Below, one piece after another: positions 33,028-33,125 of a DNA stretch of 33,125 nt. The notes under the pieces are model-generated. The model was not told the origin of the DNA and did not search any database. It saw only the letters and a list, made by a program, of their open reading frames with translations. The position numbers and the translations under genes are program-made. The stretch is from positions 1 through 33,125 of the forward strand of contig JAJZQZ010000009.1 in NCBI GenBank assembly GCA_021802965.1, read 5' to 3'. Position 1 is the stretch's first letter; each line of letters begins with the position of its first letter. This DNA comes from Actinomycetes bacterium. Its GTDB lineage: Bacteria; Actinomycetota; Thermoleophilia; RBG-16-64-13.

Positions 33028-33125
33028 CACTGGTTTCGCACCTCACCGACGCTGGTCTGTCTGGTCAGGTTTCTGCGAGGGTGGGCTCGGCCGCTCTACT
33101 GGGACTGCTCGCTGGTGCAGAAGGC

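Noticed and set aside
1-33125. CRISPR array, insertion sequence or prophage
   Set aside because: No regularly spaced repeats, transposase, integrase or structural phage genes seen on either strand.

Overview
The window is GC-rich and densely coding. It looks like a chromosomal piece of an anaerobic, Sec-decoding bacterium. The gene content is an HdrA/MvhD electron-transfer pair with an in-frame UGA, a PsrA-like molybdopterin enzyme, a multiheme cytochrome fused to an S-layer-homology (SLH) domain, Ku/LigD and a cyclic beta-1,2-glucan synthase-like giant protein. That mix best fits a deep-branching Actinobacteriota lineage of the Coriobacteriia/OPB41 (Anaerosomatales) type. This placement is inferred from gene content, not from a marker gene. 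I see no rRNA, tRNA, CRISPR array, insertion sequence or phage gene.

Layout. 1-4.2 kb (+): hdrA-like tandem fusion, then mvhD. The ORF track truncates mvhD because its codon 19 is UGA; the full gene starts at 3298 and has a SECIS-like hairpin just behind the UGA. 4.0-5.2 kb (-): zinc/corrinoid methyltransferase of the UroD/MtaA/CmuA family, divergent from a molybdopterin oxidoreductase (5.4-7.5 kb, +). A 12-bp perfect stem terminator separates that gene from the convergent hexaheme SLH cytochrome (7.6-8.7 kb, -), which has a long leader and a perfect TGTGA-N6-TCACA site. 9.1 kb (-): a 23-codon ORF with a strong Shine-Dalgarno. 9.5-13.2 kb (+): ku, ligD (PE-Lig-Pol order) and a DUF3309 membrane peptide. 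13.3-14.6 kb (-): doxX-SDR pair.

14.7-16.1 kb (+): two neighbouring redox-type genes that both carry lesions: a C_GCAxxG_C_C family gene (frameshift, plus a suspicious 5' end) and an iron-sulfur flavoprotein-like gene with an in-frame amber codon. Between them lies a tiny antisense membrane-protein gene. 16.1-19.4 kb (-): a three-gene operon of a ferredoxin-domain glutamate-synthase-beta-like FAD/NAD(P) oxidoreductase followed by two paralogous integral membrane proteins. I do not recognise this as a named complex, and it is the best candidate here for an undescribed membrane redox module. 19.8-21.8 kb (+): unknown membrane protein and a Ste24/M48 protease. 21.9 kb (+): small DUF3553-like protein. 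22.2-22.9 kb (-): tatA and a DUF2269-like membrane protein.

23.3-31.8 kb (+): a cyclic beta-1,2-glucan synthase (GT84-GH94) of at least 2820 aa. Its coding frame clearly extends upstream of any normal start codon. 31.8-33.0 kb (-): a monoheme c-type lipoprotein and a HEAT-repeat protein whose frame has an upstream SD-ATG leader interrupted by UGA.

Theme: low-potential electron transfer (HdrA-MvhD, Mo enzyme, cytochromes, FAD/Fe-S membrane module), envelope biogenesis and DNA end joining. Several in-frame stops or frameshifts are visible, and their meaning (recoding, decay or sequencing error) differs from gene to gene.
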